Below, in pieces: positions 34,610 through 45,730 of a DNA stretch of 64,000 nt. Source of the stretch: Corythoichthys intestinalis (lineage: Eukaryota > Chordata > Actinopteri > Syngnathiformes > Syngnathidae); assembly GCF_030265065.1 (NCBI RefSeq), contig NC_080412.1:47987001-48051000 (forward strand), in the 5' to 3' direction. The notes below the pieces were generated by a model that made no database searches, was not told the DNA's origin, and saw only the letters and a list, made by a program, of their open reading frames with translations. A program made the translations under genes and the position numbers. Numbering within the stretch: the stretch's first letter is position 1; each line of letters starts with the position of its first letter.

Positions 34610-37489
34610 ATGACGTCAGCTTCCGCTAAGGTAAACGACGACGTCGAAAATGGAAGGGTGAGGCTCGATAGATAACTGCCCGGCCCGGCCCGGCCCGGCC
34701 GGCGTTATTTAACAGGTGGGCGAGATCTTCTCGGCGGCCGGCGCGGCTTTCAGCAAACTGGGCGAGCTGACTATGCAGCTGCACCCGGTGTCGGACAGCA
34801 GCCCCGCCGGGTGAGCCAAGATCAATGGCGTACCGCACGCTACAAGTCACTTCCGCTCATTAATATTCATGACGGTAGCTACTGTTGCTAAGGGGTGGGG
34901 GGACACGTGACCATTTGCCCCCCAGTAGGAAATCAAATTAAAACGTGTACGAAGGAGATGTTTACAGAGCTAAAGCTAACTAGTGGTTCCTCAAAAACCC
35001 CTGTGGGTCCTGGTTTTTGTTCTTACCGATCGAGCACAGACCGTTTAACCAATGAGGTTTCGGCTAAAACAAGCAGCACCTGACTACAATCAACTGATTA
35101 CACTGGGAAAACACCAGATTGGTACACGTGTCGTCCTGTTTTGTTGGAAAAAAATCCAGCACCCACAGCGGCCCGATGTGGAAACGTTTGGGAACCCCTG
35201 AGCTAAACCTACCAATTCGGTCCGAAAAGGATGGTGCCAAATTCACTGGTAAAGATGTGGAAGAACATACAAATGTTCAGTTAAAGAGTGTCGAGGGCTG
35301 GGGAAAAAAAAAAAAAAACAGCCGACCTAAGCTTTTTAATCGACACATTTTCTTAAACGACTGACAATGACATGATCCTGTTTCAACAATCTATCCTTTA
35401 CCACCACATGCCCAGTTTTTCTTATACCCTCTGGTTGTCTTACGTCTCTGACCGTTCTTTTGGACAATTTACATTGATATTTTTGCATAGCGATCGCAAT
35501 TGCTACTCAGTGACAGTCAACAAACACATTACATTTTTTCATGAATAAAAAAGCTGAATTCTATAATTTATTTACACTTCCCTCTTACTGAAGTTGTGGG
35601 GGTTTTTTTTACAACAGAAAAGGTAACAGTGGAGGTCAGATGCCAATTCTTTTCAGGTCATTCATAGTCAGACAGAAGCAGCACGGCACAACGCCACGCT
35701 AAAAAAATAAGTTTAAATATCAAAACAGCTTACCTCTCTGTCCTCTGAAGGAGCATGCCAACCCAACAAAATGTTTACCGCATATGCAATTTGAACAGCT
35801 TCACCCTGGCTTCACCAAGCTGGTAAACGTTTGCGCAAGTTGATTCTTCACAGTTTTTGGTTTCGGGAAACATATGAAGAAAACATCCTTCACGTGTCGT
35901 AATGTCTAGAGTTGTTTCAACGAGTTCCATAGCAGCAGCGTTTGATCGGCATGTTATTTTTTTGAAAGATTCCCGGAGAAAAGTAGCATAAATAACATTG
36001 TTTCTACGTGAGGGCGGGTCTATAACGTCCCACTTCCGCTTTACGATGCGACGTCACGGTCCAAAAATGGCGTTCGTGCGGTACGCTATTTGGTTGTCAG
36101 CTGTAGGCCCGGGCTCGGCAACCGCCCAAAAAAGAGAAACGGAGAAGCATTTCGGATGGATTGATCAGTGTTTGCCTTTTTTGTTTTTGGATGAAGGGAG
36201 GCACATAGTTTTCACATATTTTCGGCAACTTTACCATTTTAGATTCTTCAAATTTACAAATACGTTTGAAAATGTTCTCAAAACTAAAGGGGAATTGAAA
36301 TCAAACGCCCGTTAACTCATTGACGGTCTCCGCCGACGGCGATAGACAATTTAGGGGAAGCTCGTCGACGTCCGATCCCCTCGAACGCGGGTCGGTTGGG
36401 CGCCGGGCTTCCCGCCTCGAACGGATCGGACGTCTACGATCGACGAGCTCCTTTAAATTCGCGGCGGGACGATCGGACGTCGAGCGTCGTTGACTTCCCA
36501 AGTCAAAAGACCCCTAAGACGAGGCGGGCCGCTAAACGCTCGTCTTCTTCAGGGCTAAATGGACCGAGACGGAGATTGAGATGCTGCGCTTGGCCGTGCG
36601 ACGATTCGGCGACGACCTCAACAGTATCAGCGGCGTCATCAAAGATCGCACCGTGTACGTACGCGCGCTCATTTCTACTCCGCTATCTAGCCGGCATCTC
36701 AAAGTCTTTACCGCCCCCCGGCAGCGCTCAGATCAAGAGCACCGTGAAGAGGAAGTTGTACGAGGACAGCAGGGTGCCCTTCAATGCCGACTCGCCCAAG
36801 AAGAGCGCCAAGAAAGCCGTCGCCCCCGCGGCGCCGGTCGCCGCCGGCGGGATGCAGAGCGCTTCCTCGGCGCCGCCCGTCAAAAAGCAGAAGACCGCAG
36901 GTAGGGAGAAAAGCTACTTTCTCCTTCTCTTTGTCCGTACGCCGCCCTACTTCAAATGTACGTCGACAGATGCTTTGATGTCGATAAAATCCTCTTTTGA
37001 GATAGAAACTAGTTACGACTCGGACTTCGCCCGAGGCCATTTTAGTAGGGGACGTAAAAGGTCCCGACACGCTTCTCCGGCGAATTGGAAAGTATATCGC
37101 TCGTCGCCGTCCGATCCGTACGAAGCGGAAGAGCGGCGGCCCAAGAACGTCGTCGGCCCTCCCGCGTCGGACGGATCGACGGCGGCCGCCGAGTCGATAG
37201 CGAGGATGGTTTTGCCGGGAGACGGTCAAAACTCCTCTTCGTGCATCTAAGCTCTAACCCGTCGCGGCTCCAGACGTGACGCTGAGCGCGCTCAACGACT
37301 CGGACGTCAACAGCGACCTGGTGGACATGGACGGACTGGGGAAGAAGCTCAACTTTGACCAAGGTGAGCGCCGAGTGAGCCACCCGCCGGCGGACTCCTT
37401 CTAACTGCTGACCTTTGTCTTCAGAGAACCTCAACCTGGACCCCAGTCTCATCATGAGCCCGGGAGACCTCCCGCTGCTCTCTCGCTGA
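34610..37489 (+). CDS. bap18: BPTF-associated chromatin complex component 1 (BAP18)
   Basis: BAP18 (human C17orf49) is a small SANT-domain nuclear protein found with NURF and MLL1 complexes on chromatin. Exons are 34610-34630, 34716-34810, 36553-36654, 36725-36900, 37274-37363 and 37425-37489. They total 549 bases, giving 182 residues, a little longer than the human protein. Exon 2 gives [20 protein letters not shown]. Exon 3 begins the SANT/Myb-like fold ([20 protein letters not shown]). Exon 4 gives [13 protein letters not shown] and an Ala/Pro/Lys-rich linker ending KKQKTA. Exon 5 gives [21 protein letters not shown] poly(A) signal is at about 37836. Intron 2 (1.74 kb) holds repeat copies; the others are short. 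All splice sites are GT-AG, and the gene looks intact. Confidence 0.94.
34957..36090. mobile_element. Dispersed element with SAP-like frame, copy B, in bap18 intron 2
   Basis: Collinear with 15719-16645 but interrupted near its left end by the MITE at 34980-35206. Shared phrases include AAATTCACTGGTAAAGATGT, CCCTCTTACTGAAG and GGCGTTCGTGCGGTACGCTA. The SAP-like frame is more degraded than in copy A. The minus strand near the right end still resembles ELVKTTLDIS. Confidence 0.6.
34980..35206. mobile_element. hAT-like MITE
   Basis: Ends TAGTGGTTCC and the inverse of GGGAACCCCTG suggest the CAGTGGTTCCCAAAC type of fish hAT MITE. GGGTCCTGGTTTTTGTTC at the left pairs with the inverse of the CCAGCACCC part at the right. 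AGCTAA-like sequence on both sides may be a worn target duplication. The interior resembles 3467-3657. Confidence 0.65.
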
Positions 37490-38045
37490 TCGCCCTACGA
37501 CGGGTCCGTGGGCTCGCGTGAGGACCGAGTCATCCACCACCTTTACCTGATTTTATTTTCAAAAGCTTCCATAAAAAGTTCATTTCTCACAAAGCGTTTT
37601 TTCTTTCCATTTTTCCTCCCCACCCCCTCTTCTCGCGCTCAATCGAGTCACTCGTTACGTACGCAAAGTCGTCGCCCTCCGGCGGAGAAAGCGACGGTCT
37701 TTGGGCGGAAAACCTTGGTAGCCGGCCGGCGTCGACACAAGTTCCCAGAAATCCGAATTAGCCGCACGCTAAGCGAGAGTACAAGTCTTCCTTCCTTCCT
37801 TCTCGGACGGCAACGGCCACCAATGGTCCTTTGTGAAAATAAAGCCGTTTTACCAGTAGGAAGCTGGTCGACGCCTCTCCGTCGTTTCACTGTCAAAAGT
37901 GGTCGCCGTGTGCTCAATGTCAATATTTTGTCAGCGGCGACGCAGAGCATCCGCCGACGTTCCGCGCATCAGGAATTCTAGCCGGAAACGTCGGCGAGCC
38001 CGCCGCAGACGGCCGCCGGCCGGGTCCGGGTAGGCTCCGCCCACT

Positions 38046-39483
38046 TCATTGCGGCGGTCCGAGAGGAGGCGGGGTCAACCCGGCGAACGGCGACGACGGA
38101 TGGACGGCGATTCCTCCGCGGGCCGAGTCTGCCGCCGAAGCGCTGGGGGCGGAGACGGGAACGTGACGACGTGACCCGCGAATCGGCGCAGAGCGTGGCG
38201 GTCGGTCGGCACCTGAGCGCGTAGCTACTTTGGCCGGCGGGGTCCGACACCCCGGTCACAAAAAGCTTCTTTGGCGGACCGTCCGTCTCCGCCCCTCCTG
38301 ATAGACAAAGAGAAGGGGACTCAACGGGCAGCCGCCGATAAGCGGACGGGACGGAGAAAAGATATAAACCTTTCCGCTTGAGCGGCGTCGACGCGGGCCA
38401 TCCGACGTCGGCGGCTCTGCCGCACAAGCGTGACCGGAGCGTTAGCCGAGAAAGGTGAAAAAGACGCAAGAACGGGAACGGCGCGCTCGGACCTGAACCT
38501 CCTGGTGAGACCGGGCGAGGAGTTGGGCGTGATTCCGCTCTCCCGCGAGCCCGACCGCTGAAGAAGAGCCAAACAGAGGTCAGCCGGCGTCGGCGGAACC
38601 GCGCCGTGTTAACGCTCACCTGGAAAGGACGTCGCTGCCACCGGCCGCTCGCGAGGTCGCCGGAACGCAGAGGGCGAGCGAAAGCCGGGACGTCCAGAAA
38701 GGGGGCGGAGCTAGGGGGCGCCCACCTGAGTCTGTGCGCGCCGCTCCCCGCCGGCGACGCCTCCATGTCGTCGTCCTGGAAAGGCACGTCTTAAGACCGT
38801 CGCAAAGAAAAAGCGGGTGTCTCTCGCACACGTACGCACCTGGGGCTGACGGTTGCAGTTGACGGACACTCGTCTTTGGCGCAGTGGGTAGACGGGACTG
38901 CACTCGCTGCTCCGCTCGCTAGTAGACGGACGTTTTTTTTTTTTGTAAGACAACATTTTTTTGGGATGAAAAAAGGTAAATGTCTATATGTATGAAGGGA
39001 TTTTTGTCCAAAACTAAAAAAAAGGGATAAACAGTAAAATTTCTTTTTAAAATTGTTTATATCTTTATGTCTTGTTTTTTGTTGAAAACTTTTTTTTTTT
39101 TTTTTCATTTTAAGGGTAAATATTTATTTTTTGAATATTTGGAAATTAAAAAAAAAAAAAACAACCTACAACACCAACAACTGTAAACTACATCTTTTGT
39201 TGGGGAAAATGGAAATTGAATTTCAATTTGAGCTTAAAAACGTGAAATGAATGAACTTTGACGGGCCACACAAAATGATGCAACGGGCCGGAACCGGGCC
39301 CCCGGCCGTGAGTTTGACATTAGCAAACGAATACTGTGTTTCCAGCAAACAAAAGTCGACGCTTCAAGCGACGTCGCACTGCAGTAGCACTTACCTGACA
39401 CTCGTAATCATGGGGGCGCTGATGGACCTCCGTAAAGGCCCGGCGGACGAGCCTGCGCACTGGTCCACCTCCATCCGCTCCAT
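38046..39483 (-). CDS. Probable PABIR/FAM122 family PP2A regulator
   Basis: Members of this family bind and inhibit PP2A holoenzymes. Exon 1 (39395-39483) encodes MERMEVDQCAGSS, then PLRRSISAPMIT; LRRSxSAPxI is the family's N-terminal signature. Exon 2 (38840-38918) gives SPVYPLRQRRVSVNCN, like the VFQPYVLRTRRNS segment of FAM122 proteins. Exon 3 is 38726-38775 (DDDMEASPAG). An exon near 38370-38418 gives PASTPLKRK. One near 38240-38290 gives TDGPPKKLFVTG. Together they resemble the LGPLKRKGEME...PKRLFQG part of FAM122. The last exon probably ends at 38046 with SPFAGLTPPP. Exons between 38420 and 38726 are not resolved, and the PP2A-binding helix was not found. The family call rests on short motifs. 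The gene is divergent from ovca2. Confidence 0.5.
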
Positions 39484-40390
39484 CTGGCGATTCGCCCGGC
39501 CGGGGCCCAAAGAGGAGAGTGGGAGGGCGCGGCGCGGCGCGGCGCCGGGAGCCCGTCCGTCGTGCCTCCCCGGCGGCCGCGCGAGCTCTACTCGAGGCCG
39601 CTAGAAGCCCGACCGGCGGGCCTCGCTCCGACGCTCGCCAAAAGCCAACGATCGAGCCTCGTTCCTACCGCATCGCCCTCCGTCCCCAAAAATAACAACA
39701 ACAACGGCGACCCGGTTCCGATCCGACGACGCTTCCGAGCGTCAGTCCAAATCCGTAAGGACGCTGGCATCTGAAAACCAATGTTAACGGCGGCGGGTCA
39801 AAGAGCCTAGTCAAATGTCGCTCGGGACGCGAGAAGTCGGTCCAAAGTCAGCAGGACGGCTCCAACTTTGCCGTCACGTCCGTCCGCACGCACTTTAGAG
39901 GCTCGAGTCGGGGGTCGCCGATCGATCTACCCAGCCGAGGCGGGACTCCCGGGCAGACTCGCACGTCCGGCTCGCCCTAAACCCGCCGAACGGGCTTCCG
40001 GAACATCTTGACCGCGTTCGGTACCAGCCGCAACTTTCAACAAACACTCAACGGACCCGTCGGAGACTACAGAAGGGGGTGGTCAGCTGCGACGAGCAGG
40101 CGGGCGATCGGTGCCCTCTTGTGCTCACGCGGAGAACTGCAGCACGCGCGCAGGAAACCGGAAAGCTAGACTCGTTGACGTCCAAAATAATGGCATTTTT
40201 ATTTTATTTTTTTTTAATCACTGACGCAAACTCTCGTATTAAGGCGCCTCCCTGTCCATTTTCAACTGTAGGAAATATAAGTAATGAGGAGTCAAGTCAA
40301 GCGCGGATACGTGAAAAGGAAGGTAACTTCCGGCTGCACTTGCAGCCAGTGGCTAGCAGCTTGTAGTTAGCAGTAAGCGGAACACCGGCC
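39484..40390. promoter_or_regulatory. Divergent promoter region of the PABIR-like gene and ovca2
   Basis: About 900 CpG-rich bases lie between two opposed start codons. Such head-to-head spacing often means a shared CpG-island promoter. No TATA box stands out on either side. Confidence 0.5.
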
Positions 40391-43300
40391 ATGGCGCCGC
40401 TGCGGGTCTTGTGCCTTCACGGCTACCGGCAGAACGGCGCCTCGTTCCGGGAGAAGACGGGCGCCCTCAGAAAGCTCCTCAAGAAAAAAGTCGACTTTGT
40501 CTACATGGACGCGCCGCACTCGATCGAACAAGGTGAGCTCAAGTTAAGCTAATGCGGTTGAGCTAAAGAGACGAGGAAGTTTGTCCGAGCAGCTGGTATC
40601 GTTCAAAGTGCAAGCGACGAGCTTGACGGCTCCAGCCGTGCGGCATTTTCGAGAGGGGTCTTATTCTATTGATATTCGTTGAATGCCATTTTGACCGCGA
40701 TAGTCATACGAGGGGACACTAGATGGCGGTACAAGTCCCATTTCCTCACATTACATGCAGTTGCCTGTTAATAACGTATCCGAATAAACTTGGATGAATT
40801 GAGACTAATACTGGTAATCCCCGGGCTACGAACGAGTACCGTTCCTACACTGGCGACGTCACCCGAATTTCCGCATAGGTTGGAATTAACACTTTGCGTA
40901 CCCCTAAATACCCACTAAGTCTCAAAATAACGATCCAAAAACATGTATTACACGTCATTGTGCTGGCCTCGCCAAGACATTCTAGCTAGATGGCGAGCTA
41001 AGCGCCGAGACTATGGCTAGGTTCACACTACAGGTCTTAATGCACGATTCCGATTTTTTTTCCTCGTGTTTTTCCGACTGGAGTCGGGCATTAACTTGAC
41101 GGTCTGAATTGGACAAGTCTCATAGAAGTGGACCATTTCAAATCCGATCTGAGTCACTTTCGTATGTGGTTCAAATCCGATCCGGGCCACATTTTTTCAG
41201 AACGTGACCGGCGGTCTGAACGGTCAAGACTCCCAGATCGGAATTCGTGCAGCAATTACGTCAGCAAAGAGCGAGAGGCAGAGAGGACGGCAGCCGTGTA
41301 GGCATTAACGCCCAGCTTGAACTCTGCTTTTAAGCATGAAGCGGGCTTGACCACAGTCATAAAAAAATAAACTGAAGAAAAGAATAAACCTTACAATTTT
41401 CGATTTTCATTCTGTGAGACGAATGAGCAATATTTCATTATTGCACACATGGCCGAATCGGGGCAAACTGACGCACCCGCGTCATTTCACGCGCACACGT
41501 CAAGGCTCGTGTGTATATAATAATATAAGACTAGACGGGGATTATTCATGTCTGTTATTTGTGTCCCCTTTTTGGAAATCAAAATATGATCACTCTGGAA
41601 TGACATACAGCTTGCATGTGTAATTTGTTTTGATGCTTGTGCGTATGCGGGTCTTTGCTGAGCGCATCTCGGACTGTGAATTAGTGCGCGTGCGTGATAC
41701 TTCAACGTTCTCAATGGACGTTCTCAATGGACGTTTTTTTGGCGTGCTCTGAACGAGCGCGCCAAAAAAACATGTCAAAAAACCGGATTTGTGCATTAAG
41801 ACCTGGAGTGTAAACCTAGCCTATGTCAGACGTCCGTGTGCTTTGCTGACTTTATTCATCGACATTTGCAGAATGTAACTAAAATAAGTGCAGTTCATCT
41901 TCATTTCTTCAGTTAATGCAATTCAAATTTGTTTTTACGAATAGCTGCTGATACAGTAATAATTTGCACGTATCAGTTAGCATCCACACATCATCTTCAA
42001 AAACAATCACATCAAATTGCCCCAAGTATTTGACCACAGTTGAAAACGCACAGTAAATGGTACAAAAGGTGTTACATTATATATATAAACTATAGATACA
42101 CAGTGTATCACAAAAGTCAGTACACCACTGGCATTTCTGCAGATATATAAGTATATCTTTTCACGGGACAACACTGACAAAATGACAATGAAAAGTAGTC
42201 TGTTTACAGCAATTATATAGAGTTCATTTATTTCCCTCTCAAAATAACTCAAAAAATAGTGTGTCATGCCTACAGTTAAGCATAGTGGTGGGAATGTCAT
42301 GGTCTGGGGCTGCATGAGTGCTGCAGGTGTTGGAGAGTTAGATTCCATTGAGGGAACTGTGAAATACTGCAGCAGAGCATGATCCCCTCCCTCCAGAAAC
42401 TGGGTCGCAGGGCATGACAGTGACCCCAAACAAGATGACCAGTGCTTTACCGAAGAGGCTGAGGGTAAAGGCGATGGACTGGCCAAGCGTGTCTCCAGAC
42501 TTGAACCCAATAGGAGGTGCGCAAAGTCTCAAATATCCGGCAACGTGGTCACGGAGGAGTGGAAGAGCATTCGAGTGGCAACCGGTGAAGCTCTGGTCAA
42601 CTCCATGCCCCGGCAGTTCTGGATAGCTCTGGTCAACTCCATGCCCAGGCAGTTCCGGGTTAATATTGGTGGCCACACAAAATATTGACAGTTGACATGT
42701 TGTACGTATGTTGATAACTTTCACTGAAGGGTGTACTCACTTTTGTTGCCAGGGGTTTAGATATTAATGGCTATATTTTGAGGGGGAAATAAATGAACTC
42801 TATTAGACTACTTTTCATTGTGTCAAAATGTCATTTTGTCAGTGTTGTCCCACGAAAAGATTACCATAAATATCTGCAGGAATGCCAGGGGTGTACTCAC
42901 TTTTGTGATACATCTATGTTGCCTCTGTGGATGCTTCACGTGCGTGCGTGCGTGCGTGCGTGCTACTTGATGTGCGCATATACCTTCTTCGTACGTACAT
43001 GCGCTCGTACTTGCGTGCTATTAGTACTAGCTGCGCCAAGATGCGTCACAAACCAAAAGTCAACATTATTATTAAAAAGAGACTCTGGCATCGTAAAGTC
43101 CGAATCACGCAACCCGGGGACTATCCGTACTGTTCGTCAGGAAATTCCTTCCCCGGTACTCAACGTATCAGCATTAAGGTTATGTTTGCCTTTTTTTTTT
43201 TTTTTTTTTTCCGGGGCGGTCGCAGGCCAGGAGAGCGGCGACGGCGACCGTCGCGGCTGGTGGTTCTCAGACCCCGGCGCGCGGACCTTCGACGCTCGGC

Positions 43301-43719
43301 AGCTCTGCGAGGACAGCTCGGGCCTGGACGAAAGCGTGGCGGCGGTGCGGGAGGCGGCGCGCCGTCACGCGCCGCTGGACGGCGTCCTGGGCTTCAGCCA
43401 AGGCGCCGCTTTGGCGGTCGTGCTCTGCGCGTTGCGGGAATCGGGCGCCGAGCCCGACTTGAGCTTCCGGTTCGCCATCCTGGTGGCCGGCTTCCGCAGC
43501 CGCTGCGCTCGGCACCTGACCTTTTACTCCGCGCCGCTGGAGACGGCGTCCATGCACGTCTTCGGCCTGGAGGACGGCGTGATTCCCGCCGACGAGAGCC
43601 GCGATCTACTGGCCGTCTTTCGAGAACCGGAGGTCATGACGCATCCCGGCGGACATTTTGTCCCGGCCGCTTCCGCTCACAGACAAAACTACCAGGACTT
43701 TCTGGAGCGCTTTCAGTAA
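40391..43719 (+). CDS. ovca2: OVCA2 serine hydrolase
   Basis: OVCA2 is a small alpha/beta-hydrolase of the FSH1 family, acting as an esterase on long-chain alkyl esters. Exon 1 is 40391-40532 ([19 protein letters not shown], then [16 protein letters not shown]). Exon 2 is 43226-43719. The joined length is 636 bases, 211 residues, close to the vertebrate norm. The oxyanion-loop HGYRQN follows the first beta strand. The nucleophile is the Ser of GFSQGAALA at about 43395. The acid is in [15 protein letters not shown] and the His in HPGGHFVPA. The single intron is 2.7 kb, stretched by a Harbinger-like MITE and a Tc1 relic. Position beside miR-132/212 matches the human 17p13.3 order. It is intact. 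Confidence 0.94.
41015..41821. mobile_element. PIF/Harbinger-like MITE, copy B, in ovca2 intron
   Basis: Ends GGCTAGGTTCACACTACAGG and the inverse of GGAGTGTAAACCTAGCC are flanked by the 3-base duplication TAT (41012-41014 and 41822-41824). It is 807 bases with no transposase. It shares terminal sequence with 7960-8651. Confidence 0.8.
42100..42913 (+). mobile_element. Tc1-like transposon, internally deleted, in ovca2 intron
   Basis: It has the same termini as 26646-28205 (CAGTGTATCACAAAAGTCAG at the left; GTGTACTCACTTTTGTGATA at the right). It keeps the C-terminal transposase part (TKTPDLNP-type region near 42490) but lacks the N-terminal half. A block with CAACTCCATGCCC near 42600-42650 is duplicated in tandem. 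Confidence 0.85.
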
Positions 43720-45027
43720 TGGAGGAAGACGAGGTTTTTTTCCGTGTCAGTTGGCTGGCGGGTGGCCACAAAAGGATTCCCGTGCCACAAAAGTTGAAAC
43801 ATCACTTGATAAATGAGTGCGGTAAAAAAAAAATCAGTTTCTCATTTATGTCCTAACAATTTGCTCCAACCAAATTCCAACGTCAAAAAAGTAAGTCCTA
43901 ACTAATAAAGAGCGTCCATTTAAGTCGAAAAGTCAATTTGCTCAAAATGTCAATGCGCTTTGGCTGCATAATGCATGCTGGGAGGACAACACCAGATAAT
44001 TATGAACAAGGATTTAGAAAATGAAAGGCTTATAACAGTGTGTATAAAAAATCAATTCAAAAAATCCAGTACCAACAGTAATTCCCATGTATTTACCAAA
44101 TACACGGTTACACATTTTTTATCCTAATTGTTGAGCGATTTGAAAGATCTACATCACAAACTCATACATCCAATGTTTCAAACAAGGTTCATGAACAGAT
44201 TTTTCAAGGTTTTGTCTTAAAAGATGCCACTTTTCCCTCAACCTCTACATCCAATTCCATCTCAAAGCAAGTTTTGTATTTGCAGAAATTTTGCCAAAGG
44301 TTTGCCTAAATGGCAAATTCGTCCAATCTTTTCTGAGGAAAAAAAAGTCAAAGATCGTGTAGAAATCTCCTTTGTCGCTTGGAACCAAAAGCACGCGTCT
44401 ATTGAAAACACGATGAATCCAGCAAAGATGTCGCAGATGTTCTTGCACACGTTTTCATGATGCGCTCTACGTGGTCCTGGAGGTGGGGCGGGGCTAGAGC
44501 CGGGGTCACCGCCCGCCTCTATAACAGACCCCCACCCAAACACGCACGCTGTCTATCGTGTAAATTTTTGTTTGTGTTTTATTGGCTGCGCTGGTTCTCC
44601 CTGAACAGTAAGAGTTTGATTTGCTGTTATTTGTCGAGCGTGCGGGAAGGCGGAGCCTACACTGGCCCCGCCTCCCAAATGAAGCGCTTATTTTCTTCTG
44701 CTGTGTCTTGTAAAAAACCCCAAATTGTTTTTCTTCCGGTGGTGTTGAGCATTTCAACTAACGCGTTAAGGATGATAAATTGATGAGAAAAAGAAGTTTG
44801 CATTTCCAAACAACGCAGTCACCGCGTATTTGCGCACTTCTCGGTACAACCGACGATGATGGAAGCAAGTTTATTTCAAAATAAAACTAGACTTCTTACG
44901 CTCCCGTGGAGGTCGGATGCAATATTAAACACACAAAACAAGACAAAAATGACACAAACTGAGGATTTCAATCGGAGATCTATTTTGTTTTCCAAACACG
45001 CCCACTACCTAATGCACAATAGCACAA
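43720..45027. other. ovca2 3' flank without recognised gene
   Basis: The probable 3' UTR has AATAAAG near 43906, followed by AT-rich intergenic sequence. Short frames at 44224-44460 show no family motif. Confidence 0.55.
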
Positions 45028-45540
45028 GCTGAGTGGTTAGCACGTCTGCGTTACATTTCTGGAATCAAGGGTTGGGCCTTCCTGTGTGGAGTTTGTATGT
45101 TCTCCCCGTGCCTGCCTGGGTTTTCTCCAGTTTCCTCCCGCATCGCCAAAACATGCGTGGTAGGCTGATTGAACACTCTAAATCAGGGTTGACTAAATCC
45201 GGACCTCGGTGCCACTTTTCCTGTGGTGTTTTCCACGTCTCTCTCCCCTAACACACCTGAATCAAATGATGATGTCATCAGCAACCTCTCCAGAAGCCTG
45301 ATAATGATCCTGATTATTTTTGATTCAGGTGTGTTGGAGGAGGGAGACATGGAAAACACCACAGGAAAAGTGGCACCGAGGTCCGGATTTAGTCAACCCT
45401 GCTCTAAATTGTCCATAGGTATGAGCGCGTGCGTGAATGGTTGTATGTCTCACTGTGCTGGCAACCAGTCCAGGGTGTACCCGGCCTACTGCCTGTAGTT
45501 AGCTCCAGCACCCTCGTCGGCATGGATAATGAATGAATAT
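45028..45540 (+). mobile_element. tRNA-type fish SINE, split by a MITE
   Basis: GAGTGGTTAGCACGTCTGCG starts an A-box-like tRNA head. TGTGGAGTTTGTATGTTCTC, GTGCCTGCCTGGGTTTTCTC and CCAGTCCAGGGTGTACCC form the body. The MITE at 45184-45401 interrupts it. The 3' end carries a direct duplication of about 28 bases containing GGCATGGATAATGAATGAAT. Confidence 0.85.
45184..45401. mobile_element. Fold-back hAT MITE, copy B
   Basis: Ends CAGGGTTGACTAAATCCGGA and its inverse. The exact 8-base target duplication CTCTAAAT lies at 45176-45183 and 45402-45409. It is 218 bases and almost entirely self-complementary. Confidence 0.95.
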
Positions 45541-45730
45541 TTCCTCGTCGGCATGGATAATGAATGAATATTTCTGAGATAGAAATGTGCAACTGAAAGG
45601 TGATTCATGAAATGAGAAGGTAGCCCATTCATGAGATTCATTTCCTAAATTCAGTCCCATTTGAACACCCGTGCGTGTCGTCCTCTTTCGGTGGCAAATG
45701 GGCTGCTAGCCAGCCACGCGGCTGAAGCGA

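Noticed and set aside
36396-37250. A 284-codon open frame on the plus strand
   Set aside because: It covers bap18 exon 3 in the wrong frame, then exon 4 in frame, then intron. The spliced bap18 gene explains it better.
37508-37981. A 157-codon plus-strand frame after bap18
   Set aside because: It follows the bap18 stop directly and includes the 3' UTR and its poly(A) signal. No splice support or motif.
40536-43225. Extra exons inside the ovca2 intron
   Set aside because: The two-exon joined product already has the expected length and catalytic triad. The intron is filled by a MITE and a Tc1 relic.
44224-44460. A 78-codon frame downstream of ovca2
   Set aside because: No recognised motif, no splice context, and the composition of ordinary intergenic DNA.
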